Assembly (NCBI RefSeq): GCF_043290135.1
Contig: NW_027464603.1
Span: 2,519,501 to 2,583,500, forward strand
Reading direction: 5' to 3'
Source of the DNA: Rhipicephalus microplus
Taxonomy: Eukaryota > Arthropoda > Arachnida > Ixodida > Ixodidae
DNA length: 64,000 nucleotides
The position numbers and the translations under genes are program-made. A model generated the notes under the pieces. It was not told the DNA's origin and did not search any database. It saw only the letters and a list, made by a program, of their open reading frames with translations. This document shows, one piece after another, positions 11,501 to 24,859 of the stretch (position 1 is the first letter of the stretch; each line of letters begins with the position of its first letter).

Positions 11501-14500
11501 TAGAAACCCAGCAACTAGAAACTCCACAACTAGGAACTACACACCTATAAATTCCACAACTTGAAACTCCACAACTAGAAACTCCGCAACTAGAAACTCC
11601 ACAAATAGAGACTCCACAACTAGAGACTACGCAACTAAAAACTCCACAGCTAGAAACTCCGCAACTAGAAACTCCGCAACTAGAATCTCCACAACTAGAG
11701 AGTCCACAGCTATAAACTCCACAACTTAAAACTCTGCCACTCAAAAATCTGCAACTAGAAAATCCCCAACTAGAAACTACACAACTAGAATCTCCGCAAC
11801 TCGAAACTGCGCAAGTACAAAATCCACAACTAGAAACTTGACAATTGGGAACTCCGCAACTAGAAAATCTACAACTAGAAACTCGAAAACTAAAAACTCC
11901 AACTAGAAACTCCACAACTAGAAACTCCGCAACTAGAAACTCCACAACTAGACACTTTGTAACTAGAAACTCCACAACTAGACACCCCACAACTAGAAAA
12001 CTCCGAAACTAGAAACTACACGACTAGACACTCCACAACTTGAGACTCCACAACGACAGACTCCGCAACGAGAAACTCTGCAACTAGAAACTGCACAGCT
12101 AGAAACTTGCAACTCGAAACTCTGCCACTAGAAACTCCGCAACTAGAAACTCCACAGCTACAAACTCCCCAACTAGAAACTCCACAACTAGAGACTCCAC
12201 AACTAGAAACTCCATGACTAGAAACTCCAGAATTATAAACTCCACAGCTAGAAACTCCACAACTTGAGACTTTGCAACTAGAAACTCGGCAACTAGAAAC
12301 TTAACAACTAGAAACTCCACAACTAGAAACTTCACAACTAGAAACTCCACAACTTGAAACACCACAACTAGATACTCCGCAACTACAAATTCTACAACTA
12401 GAAACTCCACAACTAGAAACTCCATAACTAGAAAATCCACAACTAGAGACTCCATAACTAGGAACTCCACAACTAGAAACTCCACAGCTACAGACTCCAC
12501 AACTACAGACTCCACAACTAGAAACTCCACAGCTAGAGACTCCACAACTAGAAACTCCTCAAATACGAACCCCACGAATACGAACCCCGACACTAGAAGC
12601 TCCATTACTAGAAACTCCGCAACTAGAAACTCCACAACTTGAAACTTCTCAACTAGAAACTCCACAACTAGAAACACCACAACTAGAGACTCCACAACTA
12701 CAAACTCCACAACTAGATACTCCACAACTACGATTCTCACAACTAGAAACTCCACAACTAGAAACTCCACAACTTGGGACTTCGCAACTAGAAACTCCAC
12801 AACTTGAGACTTCGCAACTAAAAACTCCGCAACTTGAAACTCCGCAACTAGAAACTCCACAACTAGAAAATCCATCACTTGAAACACCACAACTAGATAC
12901 TCCACAACTACAAATTCCACATCTAGAAACTCCAAATTTAGAAACTCCGCAACTAGAAACTCCGCAACTTGAAACTCCACAACTAGAGACTCCATAACTA
13001 GGAACTCCACAACTAGAAACTCCACAACTACACACTCCACAACTACAAACCCCACAACTAGAAACTCCACAACCGGAAACTCCGCAACTAGAAACTCCGC
13101 AACCAGAAACTCCACAACCAGAGACTCAACAACTAGAGACTCCACATCTAAAAACTCCACAACTAGAAACTCTACAACTAGAAACTCCACAACTAGAAAC
13201 TCCGCAACTAGAAACCAAGCAACTAAAACTCCACAACTAGAAACTCCACACATATGAATTCCACAACTTGAAACTCCACAACTAAAAACTCCACAACTAG
13301 AAACTCCACACCTAGAAACTCCGCAACTAGAAACTCCACAACTAGAAACTCCACAACTAGAAAGTATGCAACTAGAAACTCCGCAAATAGAAACTCCACA
13401 ACTAGAAACTCCACAGCTAGAGACTCCATAACTAGGAACTGCACAACTAGAAACTCCACAACTACAGACTCCACAACTACAAACTCCACAACTAGAAACT
13501 CCACGACCGGAAACTTCGCAACTAGAAACTCCACAACTAGAAACTTCACAAATTGAAACGCCACAACTAGATACTCCACAACTACAAACTCCACAACTAG
13601 AAACTCCACAACTAGAAACTCTGCAACTAGAAACTCCCCAGCTAGAACGTCCGCAACTAGAAACTCTGCAACTAGAAACTCCGCAACTAGAAACTCCACA
13701 ACTAGAAACTCCACAACTAGAAATTCCACAGCTAGAAACTCCGCAACTAGAGACTCCGCAACTAAAAACTCCACAGCTAGAAACTCCGCAACTAGAAACT
13801 CCGCAACTAGAATCTCTACAACTAGAGAGTCCACAGCTATAAACTCCACAACTTGAAACTCTGCAACTCGAAACTCTGCAACTAGAAAATCCCCAACTAG
13901 AAACTACACAACTAGAATCTCCGCAACTCGAAACTGCGCAACTACAAAATCCACAACTAGAAACTTGACAATTGGGAACTCCGAAACTAGAAAATCTACA
14001 ACTAGAAACTCGAAAACTAAAAACTTCAACTAGAAACTCCACAACTAGAAACTCCACAACTAGACACTTTGTAACTAGAAACCCCGCAACTAGAAGCTCC
14101 ATAACTAGAAACTCCGCAACTAGAAATTCCACAACCAGAGACTCAACAACTTGAGACTCCAACTAAAAACTCCACAACTAGAAACTCCACAACTAGAAAC
14201 TCAACAACTAGAAACCCTGCAAATAGAAATTCCACAACTAGAAACTCCACAACTAGACACTTCGCAACTAGAAACTCCACAACTAGAAACTCCACAACTA
14301 CGAACCTCACAACTTGAAACTCCACAACTAGAAACTCCGCAACTTGAAACTCCACAGCTAGAAACTCCAAACTTGAGACTTCGCAACTAGAAACTCGGCA
14401 ACTTGAAACTCAACAACTAGAAACTCCACAACTAGAAACTCCAAAACTCGAAACTCCACATTTTGAAACACCACAACTAGATACTCCACAACTACAAATT

Positions 14501-15170
14501 CCACAACTAGAAACTCCAAATTTAGAAACTCCGCAACTAGAAACTCCGCAACTTGAAACTCCACAACTAGAGACTCCATAACTAGGAACTCCAAAACTAG
14601 AAACTCCACAACTACAGACTCCACAACTACAAACTTCACAACTAGAAACTCCAGAACCAGAAACTCCGCAACTAGAAACTCCACAACTGGAAATTCCACA
14701 ACCAGAGACTCAACAACTAGAGACTCCACAACTAAAAACTCCACAACTAGAAACTCCACAACTAGAAACTCCACAACTAGAAACTCCGCAACTAGAAACC
14801 CAACAACTAGAAACTCCACAACTAGGAACTACACACCTATAAATTCCACAACTTGAAACTCCACAACTAGAAACCCAACAACTAGAGACTCCACACCTAG
14901 AAACTCCGCAACTAGAAACTCCACAACTAGAAACTTCACAACTAGAAACTATGCAACTAGAAACTCCGCAACTAGAAACTCCACAGCTAGAACATCCGCC
15001 ACTAAAAACTCTGCAACTAGAAACTCCGCAACTAGAAACTCCGCAACTAGAAACTCCACAACTAGAGACTCCGCAACTAGAAATTCCACAGCTAGAAACT
15101 CCGCAACTAGAGACTCCCCAACTAGAATCTCCACACCTAGAAAGTCCACAGCTATAAACTCCACAACTCA
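11500..15170. repeat. multi-kb higher-order block, copy 2 (offset 10621)
   Basis: This is the partner of about 880-4480. Landmarks at 11842 (class B) and 13969 (class A) lie 2127 bp apart, exactly as at 1221/3348 and 4619/6746. Private changes include a 1 bp loss near 14370 (CTCCAAACTTGAG instead of CTCCACAACTTGAG) and about four extra units near 15060-15120. Confidence 0.8.
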
Positions 15171-16290
15171 AAACTCTGCAACTCAAAACTCTGCAACTCA
15201 AAACTCTGCAACTAGAAAATCCCCAACTAGAAACTACACAACTAGAATCTCCGCAACTCGAAACTGCGCAACTACAAAATCCACAACTAGAAACTTGACA
15301 ACTGGGAACTCCGCAACTAGAAAATCTACAACTAGAAACTCGAAAACTAAAAACTCCAACTAGAAACTCCACAACTAGAAACTCCACAACTAGAAACTCC
15401 ACAACTAGACACTTTGTAACTAGAAACTCCACAACTAGACACACCACAACTACAAAACTCCGCAACTAGAAACTCCACGACTAGACACTCCACAACTTGA
15501 GACTCCACAACGACAGACTCCGCAACGAGAAACTCTGCAACTAGAAACTGCACAGCTAGAAACTTGCAACTCGATACTCTGCAACTAGAAACTCCACAAC
15601 TAGAGACTCCACTAGAAAACTCCTCAACTAGAAATTCCACAACTACGAACCTCACAACTTGAAACTCCACAACTAGAAATTCCGCAACTAAAAATCCACA
15701 GCTAGAAACTCCACAACTTGAGACTTCGCAACTAGAAACTCGACAACTAGAAACTCAACAACTAGAAACTCCACAACTAGAAACTCCACAACTTGAAACA
15801 CCACAACTAGATACTCCACAACTACAAATTGCACAACTAGAAACTCCAAATTTAAAAACTCTGCAACTAGAAACTCCGCAACTTGAAACTCCACAACTAG
15901 AGACTCCATAACTAGGAACTCCACAACTAGAAACTCCACAACTAGAGACTCCACAACTAGAGACTCCGCAACTAAAAACTCCACAGCTAGAAACTCCGCA
16001 ACTAGAAACTCCGCAACTAGAATCTCCACAACTAGAGAGTCCACAGCTATAAACTCCACAACTTGAAACTCTGCAACTCGAAACTCTGCAACTAGAAAAT
16101 CCCCAACTAGAAACTACACAACTAGAATCTCCGCAACTCGAAACTGCTCAACTACAAAATCCACAACTAGAAACTTGACAATTGGGAACTCCGCAACTAG
16201 AAAATATACAACTAGAAACTCGAAAACTAAACACTCCAACTAAAAACTCCACAACTAGAAACTCCACAACTAGACACTTTGTAACTAGAA
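14080..16290. repeat. 2.21 kb higher-order repeat, tandem copy 1
   Basis: This is a direct tandem repeat with about 16290-18500. Landmark pairs 13969/16179, 15299/17510 and 16179/18390 give offsets of 2210, 2211 and 2211. The copy holds a class B landmark whose CAATTG has become CAACTG (15299) and a class A-prime landmark (16179). Copy 1 lacks one base near 14370, which explains 2210 against 2211. It also contains the three-base deletion GACTCCACTAG near 15605. Confidence 0.85.
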
Positions 16291-18500
16291 ACCCCGCAAC
16301 TAGAAGCTCCATAACTAGAAACTCCGCAACTAGAAATTCCACAACCAGAGACTCAACAACTTGAGACTCCAACTAAAAACTCCACAACTAGAAACTCCAC
16401 AACTAGAAACTCAACAACTAGAAACCCTGCAAATAGAAATTCCACAACTAGAAACTCCACAACTAGACACTTCGCAACTAGAAACTCCACAACTAGAAAC
16501 TCCACAACTACGAACCTCACAACTTGAAACTCCACAACTAGAAACTCCGCAACTTGAAACTCCACAGCTAGAAACTCCACAACTTGAGACTTCGCAACTA
16601 GAAACTCGGCAACTTGAAACTCAACAACTAGAAACTCCACAACTAGAAACTCCAAAACTCGAAACTCCACATTTTGAAACACCACAACTAGATACTCCAC
16701 AACTACAAATTCCACAACTAGAAACTCCAGATTTAGAAACTCCGCAACTAGAAACTCCGCAACTTGAAACTCCACAACTAGAGACTCCATAACTAGGAAC
16801 TCCAAAACTAGAAACTCCACAACTACAGACTCCACAACTACAAACTTCACAACTAGAAACTCCACAACCAGAAACTCCGCAACTAGAAACTGCACAACTG
16901 GAAATTCCACAACCAGAGACTCAACAACTAGAGACTCCACAACTAAAAACTCCACAAATAGAAACTCCACAACTAGAAACTCCACAACTAGAAACTCCGC
17001 AACTAGAAACCCAACAACTAGAAACTCCACAACTAGGAACTACACACCTATAAATTCCACAACTTGAAACTCCACAACTAGAAACTCAACAACTAGAGAC
17101 TCCACACCTAGAAACTCCGCAACTAGAAACTCCACAACTAGAAACTTCACAACTAGAAACTATGCAACTAGAAACTCTGCAACTAGAAACTCCACAGCTA
17201 GAACATCCGCCACTAAAAACTCTGCAACTAGAAACTCCGCAACTAGAAACTCCGCAACTAGAAACTCCACAACTAGAGACTCCGCAACTAGAAATTCCAC
17301 AGCTAGAAACTCCGCAACTAGAGACTCCGCAACTAGAATCTCCACACCTAGAGAGTCCACAGCTATAAACTCCACAACTCAAAACTCTGCAACTCAAAAC
17401 TCTGCAACTCAAAACCCTGCAACTAGAAAATCCCCAACTAGAAACTACACAACTAGAATCTCCGCAACTCGAAACTGCGCAACTACAAAATCCACAACTA
17501 GAAACTTGACAACTGGGAACTCCGCAACTAGAAAATCTACAACTAGAAACTCGAAAACTAAAAACTCCAACTAGAAACTCCACAACTAGAAACTCCACAA
17601 CTAGAAACTCCACAACTAGACACTTTGTAACTAGAAACTCCAGAACTAGACACACCACAACTACAAAACTCCGCAACTAGAAACTCCACGACTAGACACT
17701 CCACAACTTGAGACTCCACAACGACAGACTCCGCAACGAGAAACTCTGCAACTAGAAACTGCACAGCTAGAAACTTGCAACTCGATACTCTGCAACTAGA
17801 AACTCCACAACTAGAGACTCCACTAGAAAACTCCTCAACTAGAAATTCCACAACTACGAACCTCACAACTTGAAACTCCACAACTAGAAATTCCGCAACT
17901 AAAAATCCACAGCTAGAAACTCCACAACTTGAGACTTCGCAACTAGAAACTCGACAACTAGAAACTCAACAACTAGAAACTCCACAACTAGAAACTCCAC
18001 AACTTGAAACACCACAACTAGATACTCCACAACTACAAATTGCACAACCAGAAACTCCAAATTTAAAAACTCTGCAACTAGAAACTCCGCAACTTGAAAC
18101 TCCACAACTAGAGACTCCATAACTAGGAACTCCACAACTAGAAACTCCACAACTAGAGACTCCACAACTAGAGACTCCGCAACTAAAAACTCCACAGCTA
18201 GAAACTCCGCAACTAGAAACTCCGCAACTAGAATCTCCACAACTAGAGAGTCCACAGCTATAAACTCCACAACTTGAAACTCTGCAACTCGAAACTCTGC
18301 AACTAGAAAATCCCCAACTAGAAACTACACAACTAGAATCTCCGCAACTCGAAACTGCTCAACTACAAAATCCACAACTAGAAACTTGACAATTGGGAAC
18401 TCCGCAACTAGAAAATATACAACTAGAAACTCGAAAACTAAACACTCCAACTAAAAACTCCACAACTAGAAACTCCACAACTAGACACTTTGTAACTAGA
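16291..18500. repeat. 2.21 kb higher-order repeat, tandem copy 2
   Basis: This is the second tandem copy. It carries the same CAACTG landmark variant (17510), so that substitution predates the duplication. It ends near the CACTTTGTAACTAG unit at about 18490, after which the sequence continues as CTAGACGCTCC as it does at about 10090. Differences from copy 1 are few. Confidence 0.85.
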
Positions 18501-20800
18501 AACTCCACAACTAGACGCTCCACAACTAGAAAACTCCACAACTAGAAACTCCACGACTAGACACTCCACAACTTGAGACTCCACAACGACAGACTCCGCA
18601 ACGAGAAACTCTGCAACTAGAAACTGCACAGCTACAAACTCCACAACAAGAAACTCCACAACTAGAGACTCCACAACTAGAAACTCCATGACTAGAAACT
18701 CCAGAATTAGAAACTCCACAGCTAGAAACTCCACAACTTGAGACTTTGCAACTAGAAACTCGGCAACTAGAAACTTAACAACTAGAAACTCCACAACTAG
18801 AAACTTCACAACTAGAAACTCCACAACTTGAAACACCACAACTAGATACTCCGCAACTACAAATTCCACAACTAGAAACTCCACAACTAGAAACTCCATA
18901 ACTACAAACTCCCCGACTAGAAACTCAACAACTAGAGACTCCATAACTAGGAACTCCACAACTAGAAACTCCACAGCTACAGACTCCACAACTACAGACT
19001 GCACAACTAGAAACTCCACAGCTAGAGACTCCACAACTAGAAACTCCACAAATACCAACCCCATGAATACGAACCCCGCAACTAGAAGCTCCATAACTAG
19101 AAACTCCACAACTTGAGACTTCGCAACTAGAAAATTCACAACTAGAAACACCACAACTAGAGACTCCACAACTAGAAACTCCACAACTAGAAACACCACA
19201 ACTACGAACCTCACAACTAGAAACTCCACAACTAGAAACTCCACAACTTGGGACTTCGCAACTAGAAACTCCACAAAGAGAAACTCCACAACTAGAAACT
19301 CCGCAACTAGAAACTCCACAGCTAGAAACTCCAAAACTTGAAACTTCGCAACTAGAAAGTCGGCAACTAGAAACTCCACAACTAGAAACTCCACAACTAA
19401 AAACTCCACAAATTGAAACACCACAACTAGATACTCCACAACTACAAACTCCACAACTAGAAACTCCACAACTAAAAACTCCGCAACTAGAAACTCCACA
19501 ACTAGAAACTTCACAACTAGAGACTTCATATCTTGAAACACCACAACTACATACTCCACAACTACAAATTCCACATCTAGAAACTCCAAATTTAGAAACT
19601 CCGCAACTAGACTCTATAACTAGGAACTCCACAACTACAAACTCCACAACTAGAAACTCCACAACCGGAAACTCCGCAGCAAGAAACTCCGCAACTAGAA
19701 ACTCCACAACTAGAAATTCCACAACCAGAGACTCAACAACTTGAGACTCCACAACTAAAATCTCCACAACTAGAAACTCCACAACTAGAAACTCAACAAC
19801 TAGAAACCCTGCAAATAGAAACTCCACAACTAGAAACTCCACAACTTGAAACTCCACAACTAGAAACTCCGCAACTAGAAACTCCACAGCTAGAAACTCC
19901 ACAACTTGAGACTTCGCAACTAGAAACTCGGCAACTAGAAACTCAACAACTAGAAACTCCACAACTAGAAACTCCACAACTAGAAACTCCACAACTTGAA
20001 ACACCACAACTAGATACTCCACAACTACAGACTCCACAACAATAAACTTCACAACTAGAAACTCCACAACCAGAAACTCCGCAACTAGAAACTCCACAAC
20101 TGGAAATTCCACAACCAGAGACTCAACAACTAGAGACTCCACAACTAAAAACTCAACAACTAGAAACTCCACAACTAGAAACTCCACAACTAGAAACTCC
20201 GCAACTAGAAACCCAGCAACTAGAAACTCCACAACTAGGAACTACACACCTATAAATTCCACAACTTGAAACTCCACAACTAGAAACTCCGCAACTAGAA
20301 ACTCCACAAATAGAGACTCCACAACTAGAGACTACGCAACTAAAAACTCCACAGCTAGAAACTCCGCAACTAGAAACTCCGCAACTAGAATCTCCACAAC
20401 TAGAGAGTCCACAGCTGTAAACTCCACAACTTGAAACTCTGCAACTCAAAAATCTGCAACTAGAAAATCCCCAACTAGAAACTACACAACTAGAATCTCC
20501 GCAACTCGAAACTGCGCAACTACAAAATCCACAACTAGAAACTTGACAATTGGGAACTCCACAACTAGAAAATCTACAACTAGAAACTCGAAAACTAAAA
20601 ACTCCAACTAGAAACTCCACAACTAGAAACTCCGCAACTAGAAACTCCACAACTAGACACTTTGTAACTAGAAACTCCACAACTAGACACTCCACAACTA
20701 GAAAACTCCGCAACTAGAAACTCCACGACTAGACACTCCACAACTTGAGACTCCACAACGACAGACTCCGCAACGAGAAACTCTGCAACTAGAAACTGCA
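17803..20800. repeat. multi-kb block related to 9385-12000, copy 2
   Basis: The offset to the first copy steps from 8418 (9972/18390) to about 8820 (10785/19608), and then to 8705 (11842/20547). The steps reflect a loss of about 400 bp in copy 1 at 10668 and a loss of about 115 bp in this copy near 20030-20050. At that point CTACAGACTCC runs into CAACAATAAACTTCAC. The block contains only satellite units. Confidence 0.72.
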
Positions 20801-22224
20801 CAGCTAGAAACTTGCAACTCGAAACTCTGCAACTAGAAACTCCGCAATTAGAAACCCCACAGCTACAAACTCCCCAACTAGAAACTCCACAACTAGAGAC
20901 TCCACAACTAGAAACTTCATGACTAGAAACTCCAGAATTATAAACTCCACAGCTAGAAACTCCACAACTTGAGACTTTGCAACTAGAAACTCGGCAACTA
21001 GAAACTTAACAACTAGAAACTCCACAACTAGAAACTTCACAACTAGAAACTCCACAACTTGAAACACCACAACTAGATACTCCGCAACTACAAATTCTAC
21101 AACTAGAAACTCCACAACTAGAAACTCCATAACTAGAAACTCCACAACTAGAGACTCCATAACTAGGAACTCCACAACTAGAAACTCCACTGCTACAGAC
21201 TCCACAACTACAGACTCCACAACTAGAAACTCCACAGCTAGAGACTCCACAACTAGAAACTCCACAAATACGAACCCCACGAATACGAACCCCGACACTA
21301 GAAGCTCCATAACTAGAAACTCCGCAACCAAAAACTCCACAACTTGAAACGTCGCAACTAGAAACTCCACAACTAGAAACACCACAACTAGAGACTCCAC
21401 AACTACGAACTCCACAACTAGAAACTCCACAACTACGATTCTCACAACTAGAAACTCCACAACTAGAAACTCCACAACTTGGGACTTCGCAACTAGAAAC
21501 TCCACAACTTGAGACTTCGCAACTAAAAACTCCGCAACTTGAAACTCCGCAACTAGAAACTCCACAACTAGAGAATCCATCACTTGAAACACCACAACTG
21601 GATACTCCACAACTACAAATTCCACATCTAGAAACTCCAAATTTAGAAACTCCGCAACTAGAAACTCCGCAACTTGAAACTCCACAACTAGAGACTCCAT
21701 AACTAGGAACTCCACAACTAGAAACTCCACAACTACAGACTCCACAACTACAAACCCCACAACTAGAAACTCCACAACCGGAAACTCCGCAACTAGAAAC
21801 TCCACAAATTGAAACACCACAACTAGATACTCCACAACTACAAACTCCACAACTAGAAACTTCACAACTAGAAACTCTGCAACTAGAAACTCCCCAGCTA
21901 GAACGTCCGCAACTAGAAACTCTGCAACTAGAAACTCCGCAACTAGAAACTCCACAACTAGAAACTCCACAACCAGAAACTCCACAACTAGAAACTCCGC
22001 AACTAGAGACTCCGCAACTAAAAACTCCACAGCTAGAAACTCCGCAACTAGAAACTCCGCAACTAGAATCTCTACAACTAGAGAGTCCACAGCTATAAAC
22101 TCCACAACTTGAAACTCTGCAACTCGAAACTCTGCAACTAGAAAATCCCCAACTAGAAACTACACAACTAGAATCTCCGCAACTCGAAACTGCGCAACTA
22201 CAAAATCCACAACTAGAAACTTGA
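20547..22224. repeat. 1678 bp B-to-A module
   Basis: This runs from class B landmark 20547 to class A landmark 22225. It matches the 2127 bp B-to-A module (1221-3348, 4619-6746, 11842-13969) except for an internal 449 bp deletion. The junction lies near 21785-21805, where CAACCGGAAACTCC is followed within about 15 bp by CACAAATTGAAACACC. The deleted length is 30 units minus 1 bp because the lost part included the 14 bp unit. Confidence 0.82.
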
Positions 22225-23180
22225 CAATTGGGAACTCCGCCACTAGAAAATCTACAACTAGAAACTCGAAAACTAAAAACTTCAACTAGAAACTCCACAA
22301 CTAGAAACTCCACAACTAGACACTTTGTAACTAGAAACCCCGCAACTAGAAGCTCCATAACTAGAAACTCCGCAACTAGAAATTCCACAACCAGAGACTC
22401 AACAACTTGAGACTCCAACTAAAAACTCCACAACTAGAAACTCAACAACTAGAAACCCTGCAAATAGAAATTCCACAACTAGAAACTCCACAACTAGACA
22501 CTTCGCAACTAGAAACTCCACAACTAGAAACTCCACAACTACGAACCTCACAACTTGAAACTCCACAACTAGAAACTCCACAACCGGAAACTCCGCAGCT
22601 AGAAACTCCGCAACTAGAAACTCCACAACTAGAAATTCCACAACCAGAGACTCAACAACTTGAGACTCCACAACTAAAAACTCCACAACTAGAAACTCCA
22701 CAACTAGAAACTCAACAACTAGAAACCCTGCAAATAGAAACTCCACAACTAGAAACTCCACAACTTGAAACTCCACAACTAGAAACTCCGCAACTAGAAA
22801 CTCCACAGCTAGAAACTCGACAACTTGAGACTTCGCAACTAGAAACTCGGCAACTAGAAACCCAGCAACTAGAAACTCCACAACGAGGAACTAAACACCT
22901 ATAAATTCCACAACTTGAAACTCCACAACTAGAAACTCCGCAAATAGAGACTCCACAACTAGAGACTACGCAACTAAAAACTCCACAGCTAGAAACTCCG
23001 CAACTAGAAACTCCGCAACTAGAATCTCCACAACTAGAGAGTCCACAGCTATAAACTCCACAACTTGAAACTCTGCAACTCAAAAATCTGCAACTAGAAA
23101 ATCCCCAACTAGAAACTACACAACTAGAATCTCCGCAATTCGAAACTGCGCAACTACAAAATCCACAACTAGAAACTTGA
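22225..23180. repeat. 956 bp class A module
   Basis: This runs from class A landmark 22225 to class B landmark 23181 with ordinary 15 bp units. It opens like the other class A modules (the 13 bp unit CTTCAACTAG near 22280, then ACCCCGCAACTAGAAGCTCC) but switches near 22570 to units with CAACCGGAAACTCCG. It is therefore a recombinant shorter than the 1286 bp class A module. Confidence 0.75.
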
Positions 23181-24859
23181 CAATTGGGAACTCCGCAACT
23201 AGAAAATCTACAACTAGAAACTCGAAAACTAAAAACTCCAACTAGAAACTCCACAACTAGAAACTCCGCAACTAGAAACTCCACAACTAGACACTTTGTA
23301 ACTAGAAACTCCACAACTAGACACTCCACAACTAGAAAACTCCGCAACTAGAAACTCCACGACTAGACACTCCACAACTTGAGACTCCACAACGACAGAC
23401 TCCGCAACGAGAAACTCTGCAACTAGAAACTGCACAGCTAGAAACTTGCAACTCGAAACTCTGCAACTAGAAACTCCGCAACTAGAAACTCCACAGCTAC
23501 AAACTCCCCAACTAGAAACTCCACAACTAGAGACTCCACAACTAGAAACTTCATGACTAGAAACTCCAGAATTATAAACTCCACAGCTAGAAACTCCACA
23601 ACTTGAGACTTTGCAACTAGAAACTCGGCAACTAGAAACTTAACAACTAGAAACACCACAACTAGAAACTTCACAACTAGAAACTCCACAACTTGAAACA
23701 CGACAACTAGATACTCCGCAACTACAAATTCTACAACTAGAAACTCCACAACTAGAAACTCCATAACTAGAAACTCCACAACTAGAGACTCCATAACTAG
23801 GAACTCCACAACTAGAAACTCCACTGCTACAGACTCCACAACTACAGACTCCACAACTAGAAACTCCACAGCTAGAGACTCCACAACTAGAAACTCCACA
23901 ATTACGAACCCCACGAATACGAACCCCGACACTAGAAGCTCCATAACTAGAAACTCCGCAACTAAAAACTCCACAACTTGAAACTTCGCAACTAGAAACT
24001 CCACAACTAGAAACACCACAACTAGAGACTCCACAACTACGAACTCCACAACTAGAAACTCCACAACTACGAATCTCACAACTAGAAACTCCACAACTAG
24101 AAACTCCACAACTTGGGACTTCGCAACTAGAAACTCCACAACTTGAGACTTCGCAACTAAAAACTCCGCAACTTGAAACTCCGCAACTAGAAACTCCACA
24201 ACTAGAGAATCCATCACTTGAAACACCACAACTAGATACTCCACAACTACAAATTCCACATCTAGAAACTCCAAATTTAGAAACTCCGCAACTAGAAACT
24301 CTCGCAACTTGAAACTCCGCAACTAGAGACTCCATAACTAGGAACTCCACAACTAGAAACTCCACAACTACAGACTCCACAACTACAAACCCCACAACTA
24401 GAAACTCCACAACCGGAAACTCCGCAACTAGAAACTCCACAAATTGAAACACCACAACTAGATACTCCACAACTACAAACTCCACAACTAGAAACTTCAC
24501 AACTAGAAACTCTGCAACTAGAAACTCCCCAGCTAGAACGTCCGCAACTAGAAACTCTGCTACTAGAAACTCCGCAACTAGAAACTCCACAACTAGAAAC
24601 TCCACAACCAGAAACTCCACAACTAGAAACTCCGCAACTAGAGACTCCGCAACTAAAAACTCCACAGCTAGAAACTCCGCAACTAGAAACTCCGCAACTA
24701 GAATCTCTACAACTAGAGAGTCCACAGCTATAAACTCCACAACTTGAAACTCTGCAACTCGAAACTCTGCAACTAGAAAATCCCCAACTAGAAACTACAC
24801 AACTAGAATCTCCGCAACTCGAAACTGCGCAACTACAAAATCCACAACTAGAAACTTCA
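23181..24859. repeat. 1679 bp B-to-A module
   Basis: This is a second copy of the 1678 bp module. It carries the same 449 bp deletion and a 1 bp insertion near 24300 (GAAACTCTCGCAACTTG). That insertion switches the open minus-strand frame. The closing landmark at 24860 reads CTTCACAATTGGG, where most copies have CTTGACAATTGGG. Confidence 0.82.
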
